Shown: positions 1-8,342, counted from the stretch's first letter. The stretch: 61,226 nt of DNA from URNF01 sp045594105 (GCA_045594105.1 JAZNXY010000091.1:1-61226), one strand, 5' to 3'. The notes: generated by a model not told the origin, from the letters alone. Numbers and translations are program-made.

Positions 1-1892
1 AAACGGGCGGCATAACCACTGTTTTCCGGCAGGTTGATGCTTAAGACGTCCGCCTTGGTGACCAGTTTACGGGAAATACCCTCATCGGTATACAAGTCAC
101 AGATATAGGTGCCTTCACCTAAGAATTCATCCAAATGAATATCGGTAACACCTTCCTCACGGTTGGTGATGACGCCGAGGAACCAGTTGCCGTCCTTGTT
201 GCGCGCCATTGCCGCAAACTGCTCGTAAACGGAAACGGACAGCACCTTGGTTTGGTCCCAAACGGTGGGACACGCTTTGATAAATTCAACAGCAGGGGAG
301 TCGGTCAGTTCTTCGGGGGTGGCATCAATCGCGTTAAACGGCGCATCCACGAACACGAGTTCCGCCAAGCCATATGCATTTTGCACGTGCGGTGTAAAGT
401 CCGCGTGACCTGCAAGTCCGCGGGTGAGGTATTGGGTGGTGAACAACTGCGTTTCGTTAACAGGCTCGCGCACAGGCGCCATTTCGTGACCGAAAATGCC
501 TTCATAGTTCAAAATGTTGGGATAGGTAATATTCAAACCTGTCGGCTTTGCCGCACCGTGGAAATTGACCACCAAATTGTATTTTGCCGCCAATTTCGCG
601 GTTTTTTCGTACAGGTTGACACCGCCCTCTACCTGGTCTTCGGGCGGGAAGAAGTCGATTTTGAGACCTGTGACACCGCATGCCGCCACGTTTTTCATAA
701 ACGCTTCAATGGCATCCCAAGCGGGGGTAAACACGCGCACGCCGTCGGTTAATTCCTCGGCCTTTTTGCCGAGGGGGAATCGTGCTTCGTGGGTGGTAAA
801 GCCGTTCCACACCACCTGCTCCACACCGTAGGGTGCCATATTGTCACAAAGGTCTTTCACCATATCAAACAGAGACGGCACGTCGTTGGCAAACAAGGAC
901 CATCTGCCGTCTAAAATGTTATATTCGAGACCGAGCTTTGCGGCGGCTTCGTTGTAGTTGTACATGGTTTGGATGTCACCGACAAAGCTGCCGTTGGAAC
1001 GCCAGGACCACGCACTTCTGCCGGGCTTCACCCAGCTGAAATCCCCTTCAGGTGCTTCGTTGACGCTGTAAACAATGGTGTTGTTATACAGATCGTTCAA
1101 GCTTTCCGCAATGGTGAGAATGCGGTAGGGGGTTACCACGTTGTCACGGGTTACCTCGAAATCCACAAACTGCCTTTCGGGCTGATAGGTGGTATTCAGT
1201 TCAAAGAGACCATTACCCTTCTGCCGCAGGTTGACACCAACGTAATTTTTGAGATTACCTTCGAGAATGGCACCGAACAAGCCGTTGGAAAACTCAACGG
1301 ACATGGGGGTTAAGATAAAGTTTTCTGCATCTTTTGCACCATCATACAAATCGTGGAATTTGATTTGGTTATCGGTGGGACCAAAGATGTCCTTCACGGG
1401 AAAACGGCCGTAGGATGCCTCGTAGCAAATGCCGTGGTAGTTGGCAAAACGGTGGAACCGTTGGCAACCGGCACCGCGGCAACCGAAGGATGCGTATACG
1501 TAGCTGTCCGCAGGCACTTTGAAGGCGGTGTATTCCGCATTGACCGTTTTACCTGCCTGCTTGTCATATATGTAGCGGAATGCCACGCCGCTGTCATACA
1601 CACGTACATCTAAAGTGCACGGTACACCTGCGGCGGTCATTGCAACAGTTGCTTGCACAAAGCGGTCGTCAATATCCCGCACTCTGCCCAGCAAGGTCAG
1701 CGAACGGGTGACAGTAACCGTTTCTACGTCATCTATCGTGACGTTTTTACTGTAATCTACACCGTTGATTTTTAAGCCCAACGTTGCTTTATCATATACG
1801 GTCCTGCCCTTATAGGTAACCGTGTAATACGGCTTACCGTTTTCACAGTCAACCGTAAACACAACCTGTCCGTTTAATGAGCAAATATTCAT
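1..1892 (-). CDS. GH97 family glycoside hydrolase (alpha-galactosidase/alpha-glucosidase type), 3' end cut by window edge
   Basis: The frame is open from the ATG at 1892 to the window edge, giving 630 residues. GH97 enzymes are usually 640-740 residues, so only a short C-terminus is missing. An N-terminal beta-rich region is followed by a TIM barrel with the family motifs NFHGAAKPTGL and NYEGIFGHE. GLKIDFF places an Asp at residue 413 on the strand that carries the nucleophile in retaining GH97 alpha-galactosidases; inverting SusB-type enzymes lack it. E464 or E470 is the likely acid/base. No signal peptide is visible, so the enzyme is probably cytoplasmic, unlike the secreted Bacteroidetes members. 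The RBS is GGAGAG. It lies 27 bp downstream of a Gfo/Idh/MocA oxidoreductase, which points to intracellular breakdown of an imported glycoside. The exact substrate is not determined. Confidence 0.85.
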   Translation of the reverse strand, partial: MNICSLNGQVVFTVDCENGKPYYTVTYKGRTVYDKATLGLKINGVDYSKNVTIDDVETVTVTRSLTLLGRVRDIDDRFVQATVAMTAAGVPCTLDVRVYDSGVAFRYIYDKQAGKTVNAEYTAFKVPADSYVYASFGCRGAGCQRFHRFANYHGICYEASYGRFPVKDIFGPTDNQIKFHDLYDGAKDAENFILTPMSVEFSNGLFGAILEGNLKNYVGVNLRQKGNGLFELNTTYQPERQFVDFEVTRDNVVTPYRILTIAESLNDLYNNTIVYSVNEAPEGDFSWVKPGRSAWSWRSNGSFVGDIQTMYNYNEAAAKLGLEYNILDGRWSLFANDVPSLFDMVKDLCDNMAPYGVEQVVWNGFTTHEARFPLGKKAEELTDGVRVFTPAWDAIEAFMKNVAACGVTGLKIDFFPPEDQVEGGVNLYEKTAKLAAKYNLVVNFHGAAKPTGLNITYPNILNYEGIFGHEMAPVREPVNETQLFTTQYLTRGLAGHADFTPHVQNAYGLAELVFVDAPFNAIDATPEELTDSPAVEFIKACPTVWDQTKVLSVSVYEQFAAMARNKDGNWFLGVITNREEGVTDIHLDEFLGEGTYICDLYTDEGISRKLVTKADVLSINLPENSGYAAR

Positions 1893-1919
1893 TGTTCTCT
1901 CTCCTCTTTATGGCACGAA

Positions 1920-2969
1920 TCAAATGTCACAAGTGATAGTGGCGCTTGTCTCAACCGAGCGGAACGCCGCTTCGATCACCTGCAGCACACGGCGTAACTG
2001 TGCGTGGGTGACAAGCTGTCCTTCTTCGCCACGTACCGCCTTGCACACATTGCGATAGAAATCGTGTACATCCGCCTCTGGTTGCAGCACTGTGTAGGTT
2101 TCGGTGGTATGCTCGTTGCGAGGTGCCATGGTTTTGGTAATACCTGCGGCAGTTTTTACCGGAACTACACCGTCCTCGTGCAGATATTTACACTTCACCA
2201 CTGTACAGTCGCTTTTCCAGTCGGCTACCAAGGCGCTACCGTTGGTACAACGCATATACCAACGCGGCATAGAGATGAAGTTGTAAGTGCCCACCTCCAC
2301 AAAAGCGGTTTTGCCGCTTTCAAAGTTGATGGTGAGTTTGAAGCCGTCATCCACCTCTACGTTGGTGATGTGGTCGAAGGTACAGTATACGCCAACGACC
2401 TTTTCGTTAATCATCTGCATCATCTGGTCAATGAGGTGGATGCCCCAGTCGAACAGCATACCGCCACCGTACTGTTTCATACCACGCCAGTCGCCGGGGA
2501 TGCCTCGAGATCCGTGTACACGGGATTCAACGTTGATAAGTTCACCGATTTCACCGCTGTCATATATATGCTTCATAACCAGAAAATCAGTGTCCCAGCG
2601 TCTGTTTTGATGCACCGTAAAAATGCGGTTGTTGCGGTTGGCGGCGGCAACCATGTCATCAAAATCGGCAACACTTAAAGTAACCGGCTTTTCGCAAATG
2701 ACGTGTTTGCCGGCATCCAGTGCCCTTATCGCAATTTCCTTATGTACATCGTTGGGGGTGGCGATGGTGATGATATCGACCCGTTCGTCCGCTAACACCG
2801 CCTCTAAGGACGGAAAAGCATAAATGCCCGCATCTTCTGCCAGCTTGCAGCGCTCGGGAAGAATATCGTAAACACCGAGCAGATTAACCACGTCACTTTG
2901 CAGTGCGAACATACGATGCCAACCGCCCATGCCACCGTAACCGACAACCACCAGATTTAATTTTCCCAT
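1920..2969 (-). CDS. Gfo/Idh/MocA family NAD(P)-dependent oxidoreductase
   Basis: The protein has 349 residues from the ATG at 2969 (MGKLNLVVVGYGGMGG); an in-frame ATG at 3005 would add 12 unlikely residues. I prefer 2969 because the Rossmann fold begins at once and GAGGG lies 7-8 bases upstream. Visible family signatures are the N-terminal nucleotide-binding VVGYGGMG, the EKP motif in HVICEKPVTLSVAD that carries the conserved Lys, and a C-terminal GFO_IDH_MocA_C region with GGGMLFDWGIHLIDQM holding the usual catalytic Asp/His. Such enzymes oxidise or reduce sugars, inositols or glycosides. It is first in an operon with the GH97 gene and starts just after a palindromic operator, so it probably acts on the sugar released by the glycosidase. 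Confidence 0.88.
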   Translation of the reverse strand: MGKLNLVVVGYGGMGGWHRMFALQSDVVNLLGVYDILPERCKLAEDAGIYAFPSLEAVLADERVDIITIATPNDVHKEIAIRALDAGKHVICEKPVTLSVADFDDMVAAANRNNRIFTVHQNRRWDTDFLVMKHIYDSGEIGELINVESRVHGSRGIPGDWRGMKQYGGGMLFDWGIHLIDQMMQMINEKVVGVYCTFDHITNVEVDDGFKLTINFESGKTAFVEVGTYNFISMPRWYMRCTNGSALVADWKSDCTVVKCKYLHEDGVVPVKTAAGITKTMAPRNEHTTETYTVLQPEADVHDFYRNVCKAVRGEEGQLVTHAQLRRVLQVIEAAFRSVETSATITCDI

Positions 2970-3023
2970 AACAGAGCCCTCATTCATTCTTGCCGTAAAC
3001 GGCATGGTTTTGCATTCCGCAGT

Positions 3024-3046
3024 GATGTGGTACAGTATACCACATC
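3024..3046 (-). promoter_or_regulatory. Promoter with overlapping palindromic operator for the Gfo/Idh-GH97 operon
   Basis: A perfect 9-bp inverted repeat (GATGTGGTA and TACCACATC, 5-base spacer) contains the minus-strand -10 TATACT (3034-3039), which is preceded by an extended -10 TG. The -35 is poor. A dyad covering the -10 is typical of repression by a LacI- or GntR-type regulator; no such gene is in the window. Confidence 0.6.
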
Positions 3047-3137
3047 TTCTCTTGCAGTGCTATCTTTATTATAATAACAGATGCAAAAAGAAAGTGCTGT
3101 TTTTTTGTGTAAAACTATCATTTTGTTGCACAAAACA

Positions 3138-3166
3138 GAAAAAGGGAGAGTATTTCTACCCTCCCT
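3138..3166 (-). terminator. Rho-independent terminator of the ABC operon
   Basis: On the minus strand AGGGAG pairs with CTCCCT (6 bp, 12-base loop) followed by five Ts. It starts 7 bases after the stop codon of the binding-protein gene. Confidence 0.55.
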
Positions 3167-3172
3167 ATTGGA

Positions 3173-4174
3173 TTACTGTATCACCTTTTTTGCATAAGCA
3201 TTGTTGACGACCTTGGCAAACGGTGCGGTGGTTGTCAGCTCTCCTGCTTCCTGCATTACCTGTTGCAGACGCATAAACGACTCTTCGTTCATAACAGGCG
3301 TTTCACACCACGCACCGATATCGATATACGACTGTGCGGATGCCGTTAACAGCTCAATATCGGTGTCGGGGAAGAAAGAAGCTACCGTTTGGGCAATTTC
3401 TTTAGCGGTGTGGGTTTTTACCCATTGCTGTCCTTTGTAGATAGCACGGGTAAAGGCGGTAATGAGGTCTTGATTTTCCGCAATATAGCTCTTTTTGGCG
3501 AAGTAAGCGGTGTAAGGGATGTCACCTGCACCGTCACCGACAGCGGCAACGATGTACCCTTTTCCTTCCGCTTCCAGCATAGAGGCGGTGGGCTCAAAGC
3601 AGGTGAAATAGTCGCCTGTACCTGCGGTAAATGCCGCCGTCATCAGTGCGTATTGCACACTGCTGTCAAGGGTGAGATCTTTGACAGGATCAAGGCCGTT
3701 TTTGCGGATGACGTGCTCCAGAGTCATGTACGGCACACCGCCTTTCCTGCCGGGTAACACCACAGTTCCCTTGAGCTTATCCCAGGTAAACGCAGGGTCG
3801 GGCTTTCTGCCCACCAGAAAAGAACCGTCACGCTTGGTTACCTGTGCGAACACCTCGGTGTAATCCTCTTTTCCTTCGTTGTACACGTAAACGGCAGCTT
3901 CCGGGCCCGCAAAGCCGATATCCATATTGCCGGATAACACAGCGGACATAACCGCATCGGCACCTTGCCCGTTGGAAAGCTCGATTTCAATGCCTTCCTC
4001 GGCGAAATAACCGAGTGCGATAGCGGCATACTGAGGTGCGTAGAAGATAGAATGGGTTACTTCGCAAACCCGTACCTTCTGTAAAGCATTCTCTTTTTCT
4101 TTGCAAGCGGTGCAGGAAAACAGCAGCACCACCGCCAACATTACCGCCAGCAGGCGGCATAGTGTTTTATGCAT
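3173..4174 (-). CDS. ABC transporter substrate-binding lipoprotein, NMT1/THI5-like (NrtA/SsuA/TauA superfamily)
   Basis: The product has 333 residues. The N-terminus is a lipoprotein signal (charged start, hydrophobic stretch, then Cys at 21 or 24). The mature part opens with VRVCEVTHSIFYAPQYAAIALGYF, the hallmark of the NMT1/THI5-like periplasmic fold, followed by AVMSAVLSGNMDIGFAGPEA. It is last in an operon behind its ATPase and permease, an order usual for nitrate/sulfonate/taurine/pyrimidine-type importers. The ligand cannot be read from sequence. Thiamine precursors (ThiY-like) are possible because thiT lies just upstream, but no TPP riboswitch controls this operon and the terminator at 5839-5879 separates the two. 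Confidence 0.82.
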   Translation of the reverse strand: MHKTLCRLLAVMLAVVLLFSCTACKEKENALQKVRVCEVTHSIFYAPQYAAIALGYFAEEGIEIELSNGQGADAVMSAVLSGNMDIGFAGPEAAVYVYNEGKEDYTEVFAQVTKRDGSFLVGRKPDPAFTWDKLKGTVVLPGRKGGVPYMTLEHVIRKNGLDPVKDLTLDSSVQYALMTAAFTAGTGDYFTCFEPTASMLEAEGKGYIVAAVGDGAGDIPYTAYFAKKSYIAENQDLITAFTRAIYKGQQWVKTHTAKEIAQTVASFFPDTDIELLTASAQSYIDIGAWCETPVMNEESFMRLQQVMQEAGELTTTAPFAKVVNNAYAKKVIQ

Positions 4175-4188
4175 AATAAAAGTTCCTC

Positions 4189-5007
4189 CTAATTGGTATG
4201 TGATATGCGGCGAGCGACCAGCTTTTGTAAGAGATTGACCGCCTCATACATAATGGCGGCTACCGCCGAAAGAATGATAACGCTGGCCATAACAAGGTCT
4301 AATTTGAACACCTGACCGCCATATACGATGAGGTATCCGAGTCCTGCTTTTGAAACGAGGAATTCGCCTGCGATAACACCTACGAGCGACAACCCGATGT
4401 TGATTTTCAGAGAACCGAACAGGGTGGGTATATTGTATGGCAGAACAATTTTGAAGAATATCTGCCGACGCTTGGCACCGAAGGTTTCGGCCATACGGAT
4501 ACACTCGGGATCGGTGCGTAAAAAGCCGCCGAGCATTTCAAGAACGGTGACCACCAGAGAAATGGCGAGTGCCATAACGATGATGGCTTTGGTGCCTGCA
4601 CCTGCGATAATAATGATAACAGGACCGAGTGCAATTTTCGGCAAGCTGTTGAGCACTACTAAATACGGCTCACTGACCTTGGCGATAAATGGATTCCACC
4701 ATAGTATAACAGCCGAAACGGTACCGATGACAGCACCAAGCAAAAACCCTGTCAACGTCTCAAACACGGTGACACCGATGTGGGTCAGCAGGCGGTTTTC
4801 CGCCATGTTTGCGTAGGTGGCAGCAATGCGTGACGGCATGCTGAACACAAAGCTGTCAATGATGCCCCACCTCGCGAGAAGCTCCCAGGCGGCCACCAGG
4901 AAAACAAACACACCGATCTGACAAAAAAGCACACGGCGTTTGTAGTTTTGTACGTTTTTCAGATATTGACGTCGTGCGGGAGAGAGTGCGTGGCTTTTAC
5001 GATCCAT
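4189..5007 (-). CDS. ABC transporter permease (SsuC/TauC/NrtB type)
   Basis: The protein has 272 residues from the ATG at 5007 (MDRKSHALSPARR), which overlaps the last 11 bases of the ATPase gene; the longer frame to 5097 lies inside that gene and is rejected. About six membrane segments are visible, with a BPD_transp_1 domain and the EAA-like stretch EMLGGFLRTDPECIRMAETFGA, where the permease docks on the ATPase. The overlap implies translational coupling. Together with the ATPase and the THI5-like lipoprotein it forms a complete importer of the nitrate/sulfonate/taurine family. Confidence 0.87.
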   Translation of the reverse strand: MDRKSHALSPARRQYLKNVQNYKRRVLFCQIGVFVFLVAAWELLARWGIIDSFVFSMPSRIAATYANMAENRLLTHIGVTVFETLTGFLLGAVIGTVSAVILWWNPFIAKVSEPYLVVLNSLPKIALGPVIIIIAGAGTKAIIVMALAISLVVTVLEMLGGFLRTDPECIRMAETFGAKRRQIFFKIVLPYNIPTLFGSLKINIGLSLVGVIAGEFLVSKAGLGYLIVYGGQVFKLDLVMASVIILSAVAAIMYEAVNLLQKLVARRISHTN

Positions 5008-5764
5008 AGCATTCCAACTCTTTCCATATATGGTCAAAATACCGAGAAAACTGGGGTGTGTTGCGGCAGGTGAGGGGGGTCCTGTTTTCCATGTCAAAGC
5101 GAATGGGCAGCAGTTCTTTGACGGTGGCAGGACGAGGTCCTAAAATCACCACGGTGTCGCTCATGCTGATGCATTCGGGAATGTCGTGGGTGACCATCAA
5201 GGTGGTGACGGTTTCCTTCTTCAATATTTTGTACACGTCTTCGGTGACCTCTATTCTTGTTTGGTAATCGAGTGCGGAAAACGCCTCATCCAGCAGCAAT
5301 ATATCGGGGCGGATAGCGAGGGTACGGATGAGCGCCGCCCGTTGTCGCATACCGCCGGAAATTTGTGACGGATATTTGTCTTTGAACTCCGCAAGACCGT
5401 AGGCAGAAAGCAGATGATCGGCGTGAGCTACCGTCTCCTCGGTCAGATTATGCTGTATCTCCAACCCGAATAATACATTTTGACGAATGGTACGCCACTC
5501 GAGCAGATTGTCCTTTTGCAGCATATAGCCGATGCGGGAAGAGGGCTCCGTTACCTCTTCTCCGTTCACCAGCACCCGCCCTCCCGACGGTGTAAGCAAT
5601 CCTGCGACAATAGATAAAAGGGTGGATTTGCCGCATCCGCTGGGGCCAACCAAACTAAAAAAGTCACCTTGATTCATTGAAAAACTGATGTTTTTGAGAG
5701 CGGCAACTTCCCCGTTTTTCGCCTGGTAGGTCTGCTCAATGTTTTCAATACGCAACACTTCCAT
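4997..5764 (-). CDS. ABC transporter ATP-binding protein (SsuB/TauB/NrtD type)
   Basis: The protein has 255 residues from the ATG at 5764, chosen because AAAGGAG lies 8 bases upstream; the frame extends to 5797 without a ribosome site. Walker A is GPSGCGKSTL, the Q-loop region is GYMLQKDNLLEWRTI, the signature is SGGMRQRAALIR, Walker B is ILLLDEAFSALD and the switch His is in VTHDIPE. LLEWRTI and EAFSALD are characteristic of the nitrate/sulfonate/taurine subfamily. It is the first gene of the three-gene importer operon. A weak promoter (TACAAT near 5810) may lie in the short gap after the terminator at 5839-5879. Confidence 0.9.
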   Translation of the reverse strand: MEVLRIENIEQTYQAKNGEVAALKNISFSMNQGDFFSLVGPSGCGKSTLLSIVAGLLTPSGGRVLVNGEEVTEPSSRIGYMLQKDNLLEWRTIRQNVLFGLEIQHNLTEETVAHADHLLSAYGLAEFKDKYPSQISGGMRQRAALIRTLAIRPDILLLDEAFSALDYQTRIEVTEDVYKILKKETVTTLMVTHDIPECISMSDTVVILGPRPATVKELLPIRFDMENRTPLTCRNTPQFSRYFDHIWKELECYGS

Positions 5765-5838
5765 AAAACCGCTCCTTTCTGTTAAATAAAAGCACATCCT
5801 GTTTTATTGTATGCGGCAAGGAATTTGCGGGTGCAAAG

Positions 5839-5879
5839 AAAAAAGCCGTGTAACGCAAGGTGCGTTACACGGCTTTTTT
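5839..5879 (-). terminator. Terminator after the small peptide gene (symmetrical)
   Basis: A perfect 19-bp inverted repeat with a 3-base loop, flanked by A and T runs on both sides. It ends the 5886-6026 peptide transcript and isolates the ABC operon from thiT. Confidence 0.9.
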
Positions 5880-5885
5880 CTTTTC

Positions 5886-6026
5886 TTAGTTCTTCGGGAG
5901 TTTGATGGGGCTCCAGTTTTCGATGTCATCGAACGTGTAGTCAGGGGTAACACCGGAAGCCAGAAAATCATCCTTCACGCGGCATTCGGTCATCGAAAAC
6001 TGTGGCGTCTCGTAAGTAGCTTTCAT
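5886..6026 (-). CDS. Small peptide of unknown function (46 aa), MKxxYxxPx[FY] type
   Basis: The ATG at 6026 has AAAGGCGGG upstream, its own promoter (6061-6089) and its own strong terminator (5839-5879), so this short frame is well supported. The peptide starts MKATYETPQFSMTEC, is acidic (DD at 19-20, DD at 33-34) and has no membrane segment. It shares a pattern with the 45-residue peptide at 12074-12211: MK-x2-Y-x2-P-x-[FY] at 1-10, an acidic pair at 19-20, then a hydrophobic residue and a small-residue A-S/T-S segment, then a Pro-rich acidic tail. Short peptides beginning this way are frequent in Clostridia, usually annotated hypothetical. No modification enzyme or exporter is adjacent, so a RiPP precursor role is only a possibility. 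Confidence 0.75.
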   Translation of the reverse strand: MKATYETPQFSMTECRVKDDFLASGVTPDYTFDDIENWSPIKLPKN

Positions 6027-6060
6027 TTTGCACCCGCCTTTTATAATATATACACGTACT

Positions 6061-6089
6061 ATGATACACGACCCTATCGCTTTTGGCAA
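6061..6089 (-). promoter_or_regulatory. Promoter of the 46-aa peptide gene
   Basis: Minus strand TTGCCA (6084-6089), 17-base spacer, TATCAT (6061-6066). It lies in the gap after the thiT stop codon, giving the peptide an independent transcript. Confidence 0.7.
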
Positions 6090-6097
6090 GAGTTTTT

Positions 6098-6889
6098 TTA
6101 TTTTTTCTTGCGAATTATTAAACATACACCTGCCAGGGCAATACCGACAAGCAAAACGATGCCTGCCGTACCCCAGGCGACGTTAGCAAGGCCGTCTATC
6201 ATAAACGAGCCGGTTTCAGGGTCTTGTAACTGCGAAAACACGGTGCGTATACCGAAAATCAAGCCGGCAGTTACCGATGCAACAGCGCCGAGCAAGCCCC
6301 AGTCAAAGCTGCCGTCTTTAGCGGTGACCCTGCCTACCGTGTCGCTACGGAAATTGAGCACTCTGCTGACCAATACGGCACCCAGGACGGTTACCAACGT
6401 TTCAGGGAGCATATAGGTGGCATTGTAGGCGAGGGAATAGGTGAGAGCTGCTTCTGTGGGGATCGAAAGCCCCGCCCAGACGGTAGCACCTGCAACGGTG
6501 TGGAAAATGTAACGCAAAAGCAGTGCCAAAGCACTGCCAAAAACCAGAGCGGAGGTCTGGCTTTTGCATACATTACGGAAAGCGCCACCGAGTCCCAGCA
6601 CGGCAAATGCCAGAATATAGTCGAGGGCAATGACCGCCGCAATGGAAAGCGGTGTGGTGAAATACATCACGTTTTTCATGCCGAGCAGCATCTGCAAAAT
6701 GCCGTACACAGCACCTGCAAACACGCCCCATTTACAGCCGTGGCGGTAGCTGATAATGAGCAGCGGTAAAGCGCTGCAGACGGTGACACTGCCGCCGTAT
6801 GGCAGCTCCAGCAAGGGCAGGATGCTCAGCACGGTCGCAAAGCTGAGCATTACAGCGGTTTCGGTCAGGCGAATGGTTTTGTTTTTCAT
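6098..6889 (-). CDS. thiT: Thiamine ECF transporter S component ThiT
   Basis: ThiT is the membrane S component that binds thiamine with high affinity and works with the shared EcfA-EcfA'-EcfT energy module, which is not in this window. The protein has 263 residues with about six helices. The N-terminal pattern ETAVMLSFATVLSILPLLELPYGGSV and the segment RHGCKWGVFAGAVYGILQ match the ThiT family. It is longer than the usual 190-200 residues because of an extra C-terminal part (about 185-263) with two more hydrophobic segments. The RBS AAAGGAG sits well before the ATG at 6889. A TPP riboswitch and an intrinsic terminator lie directly upstream, so thiamine pyrophosphate should switch expression off. 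This is strong independent support for the thiamine assignment. Confidence 0.92.
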   Translation of the reverse strand: MKNKTIRLTETAVMLSFATVLSILPLLELPYGGSVTVCSALPLLIISYRHGCKWGVFAGAVYGILQMLLGMKNVMYFTTPLSIAAVIALDYILAFAVLGLGGAFRNVCKSQTSALVFGSALALLLRYIFHTVAGATVWAGLSIPTEAALTYSLAYNATYMLPETLVTVLGAVLVSRVLNFRSDTVGRVTAKDGSFDWGLLGAVASVTAGLIFGIRTVFSQLQDPETGSFMIDGLANVAWGTAGIVLLVGIALAGVCLIIRKKK

Positions 6890-6908
6890 TGTCTACACTC
6901 CTTTTGAC

Positions 6909-6943
6909 AAAAAAACAACCTTTCGCCGGATATAGCGAAAGGT
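6909..6943 (-). terminator. Expression-platform terminator of the TPP riboswitch
   Basis: Minus strand ACCTTTCGC and GCGAAAGGT (9 bp, 8-base loop), then seven Ts after a short GTTG. It sits between the aptamer and thiT, as expected for transcription attenuation when TPP is bound. Confidence 0.85.
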
Positions 6944-6968
6944 GAATTGCACAAAAGGTGCGTCAAAA

Positions 6969-7060
6969 CAATTCCTCCGCCGGCATTATCCGGATCAGGT
7001 ATAGGGTTTCGGATATCCGTATCCGCTCTCAGCCGACGGTAACAGTCAGCGCCCCTTGTT
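6969..7060 (-). promoter_or_regulatory. TPP (THI-box) riboswitch
   Basis: Read on the minus strand, the conserved blocks appear in order: GGGGCGCTGACTGTTACC, GCTGAGA, ACCC and ACCTGATCCGGATAATGCC, then GGCGGAGGAA. These are the defining THI-box elements, including the CTGAGA and GGATAATGCC segments that bind TPP. It precedes the attenuator terminator and thiT. Confidence 0.96.
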
Positions 7061-7088
7061 TTTTGTATATTTTTTTTGGACCAATGAC

Positions 7089-7117
7089 AGTATACTGCCG
7101 TTTTTTCGGAATGTCAA
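7089..7117 (-). promoter_or_regulatory. Promoter of the TPP riboswitch-thiT transcript
   Basis: Minus strand TTGACA (7112-7117), 17-base spacer, TATACT (7089-7094), about 28 bases before the aptamer. It lies back to back with the deacetylase gene at 7159. Confidence 0.85.
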
Positions 7118-7158
7118 CCCAAAAGTGCACATATACTGCTAAAAAAGGAGGAAAAACA

Positions 7159-7962
7159 ATGTATGTGATTTTTCGCCGCCGTCATTTTTTGACGGCGTTG
7201 CTGTGTGTGGCGGCTATCGGTCTGGGTATACTGTCGGTACACCGTATGCAAACAGCAGTTTCGGTGGTGACCAATGCCGCCAACACCAACTGGGGTCTGC
7301 ATTTCGGCAAGAGCGGAGAAACACCTGTGGGCAATGCTTCCGCTGCGTTTCTCAAGCAGTATCGTGCGTTGTACACGGGAAATACCGCAGAAAAGGTGCT
7401 GTATCTCACCTTTGATGCCGGGTATGACAATGGCTATACGGCAGGTATTTTGGATACACTCAAAAAGCATAATGTGCCTGCTGCCTTCTTTCTTGTGGGC
7501 AACTTTATGGAAAAAGAACCCGACCTTGTAAGACGCATGGTGGCAGAGGGGCATCTGGTGGGTAACCACACCTATCATCACCCTGATATGTCAAAAATCG
7601 CAGAAAATGCGGATTTCCTGGAGGAGCTGTCCTCCCTTGAAAACAAGTTTAAGGAGATTACGGGTACGGATATGCCCAAGCTGTACCGGCCGCCGCAGGG
7701 AAAATACAGTGAGGAAAACTTAAAGCAGGCAGCGGCGGCAGGGTATACAACGGTATTCTGGAGTCTTGCGTATGTGGATTGGTACGTGGATGACCAACCG
7801 ACACGGGAAGAGGCATTTGCCAAATTACTGCCCCGCACCCACAACGGTGCGGTGGTGCTGCTGCACAGTACTTCACGCACCAATTGTGAAGTCTTGGATG
7901 AACTTCTGACAAAATGGAAGGAAATGGGATACACCTTCGGTGCATTAAATGAGATAGCGTGA
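7159..7962 (+). CDS. pdaA: Polysaccharide deacetylase, PdaA-like (muramic acid de-N-acetylase)
   Basis: The protein has 267 residues from the ATG at 7159, which AAAGGAGG precedes; the frame's extension to 6958 has no ribosome site. An N-terminal membrane anchor or signal (10-26) is followed by a NodB-type CE4 domain. Motif 1 is TFDAGYDNG (85-92) and the metal-binding motif 2 is GNHTYHHPD (135-143). RPPQGKYSE is motif 3, and DWYVDDQPT plus LLHSTS near the end are typical of the PdaA subgroup that removes acetyl from muramic acid to make spore-cortex muramic delta-lactam. It presumably acts outside the membrane on peptidoglycan. A PdaA fits a spore former, but other CE4 roles remain possible. 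Confidence 0.85.
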   Translation: MYVIFRRRHFLTALLCVAAIGLGILSVHRMQTAVSVVTNAANTNWGLHFGKSGETPVGNASAAFLKQYRALYTGNTAEKVLYLTFDAGYDNGYTAGILDTLKKHNVPAAFFLVGNFMEKEPDLVRRMVAEGHLVGNHTYHHPDMSKIAENADFLEELSSLENKFKEITGTDMPKLYRPPQGKYSEENLKQAAAAGYTTVFWSLAYVDWYVDDQPTREEAFAKLLPRTHNGAVVLLHSTSRTNCEVLDELLTKWKEMGYTFGALNEIA

Positions 7963-8022
7963 CCATACTATGTGCGGAGGGCGAAAACCCTCTCTCCAGA
8001 TTTGTGAAAGGAGGCCGTCGCC

Positions 8023-8190
8023 ATGGAATGTTCCAAAGAAAATAAGTGTATTGAATGTCACGTAACCCAATGTGCGAATCATAGCACCTGTGGTGAATAC
8101 TGTGCGCTGGACCGCATCACCGTAGGCACCCACGAGGCAAATCCGTCTATGAATCAGTGCACCGACTGTATGTCTTTCCGTCAGAAATAA
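8023..8190 (+). CDS. DUF1540 domain protein (Cys-rich, 55 aa)
   Basis: A short gene with AAAGGAGG upstream of the ATG at 8023. The peptide has eight Cys residues in a pattern like DUF1540 proteins: C3, C9, C12 and C17, then C23-x3-C27, a basic-hydrophobic segment, and C46-x2-C49. Proteins with one DUF1540 unit are common in Clostridia; the Cys arrangement suggests metal binding, with no established function. It follows pdaA by 60 bp and is closed by a strong terminator, so it is either the end of that operon or a single gene. Confidence 0.85.
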   Translation: MECSKENKCIECHVTQCANHSTCGEYCALDRITVGTHEANPSMNQCTDCMSFRQK

Positions 8191-8203
8191 GAGGCAACGG
8201 CAT

Positions 8204-8241
8204 AAAAAGCGTCAAGGTTCATCAGAACCTTGACGCTTTTT
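8204..8241 (+). terminator. Rho-independent terminator after the DUF1540 gene
   Basis: A perfect 17-bp stem (AAAAAGCGTCAAGGTTC and its complement) with a 4-base ATCA loop ending in a T run. Confidence 0.95.
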
Positions 8242-8282
8242 ACTTCTTCGCTCTTTGTCCAAAGGTTTTTGCGTTTTACATA

Positions 8283-8311
8283 TTGCACTTTCAAAAGAAA
8301 TATGGTATATT
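8283..8311 (+). promoter_or_regulatory. Promoter of the DUF1934-argS operon
   Basis: TTGCAC (8283-8288), 17-base spacer, TATATT (8306-8311), 32 bases before the GTG start. Confidence 0.8.
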
Positions 8312-8342
8312 CTCCTATATATGTGTAAAAGGAGACGAATGC

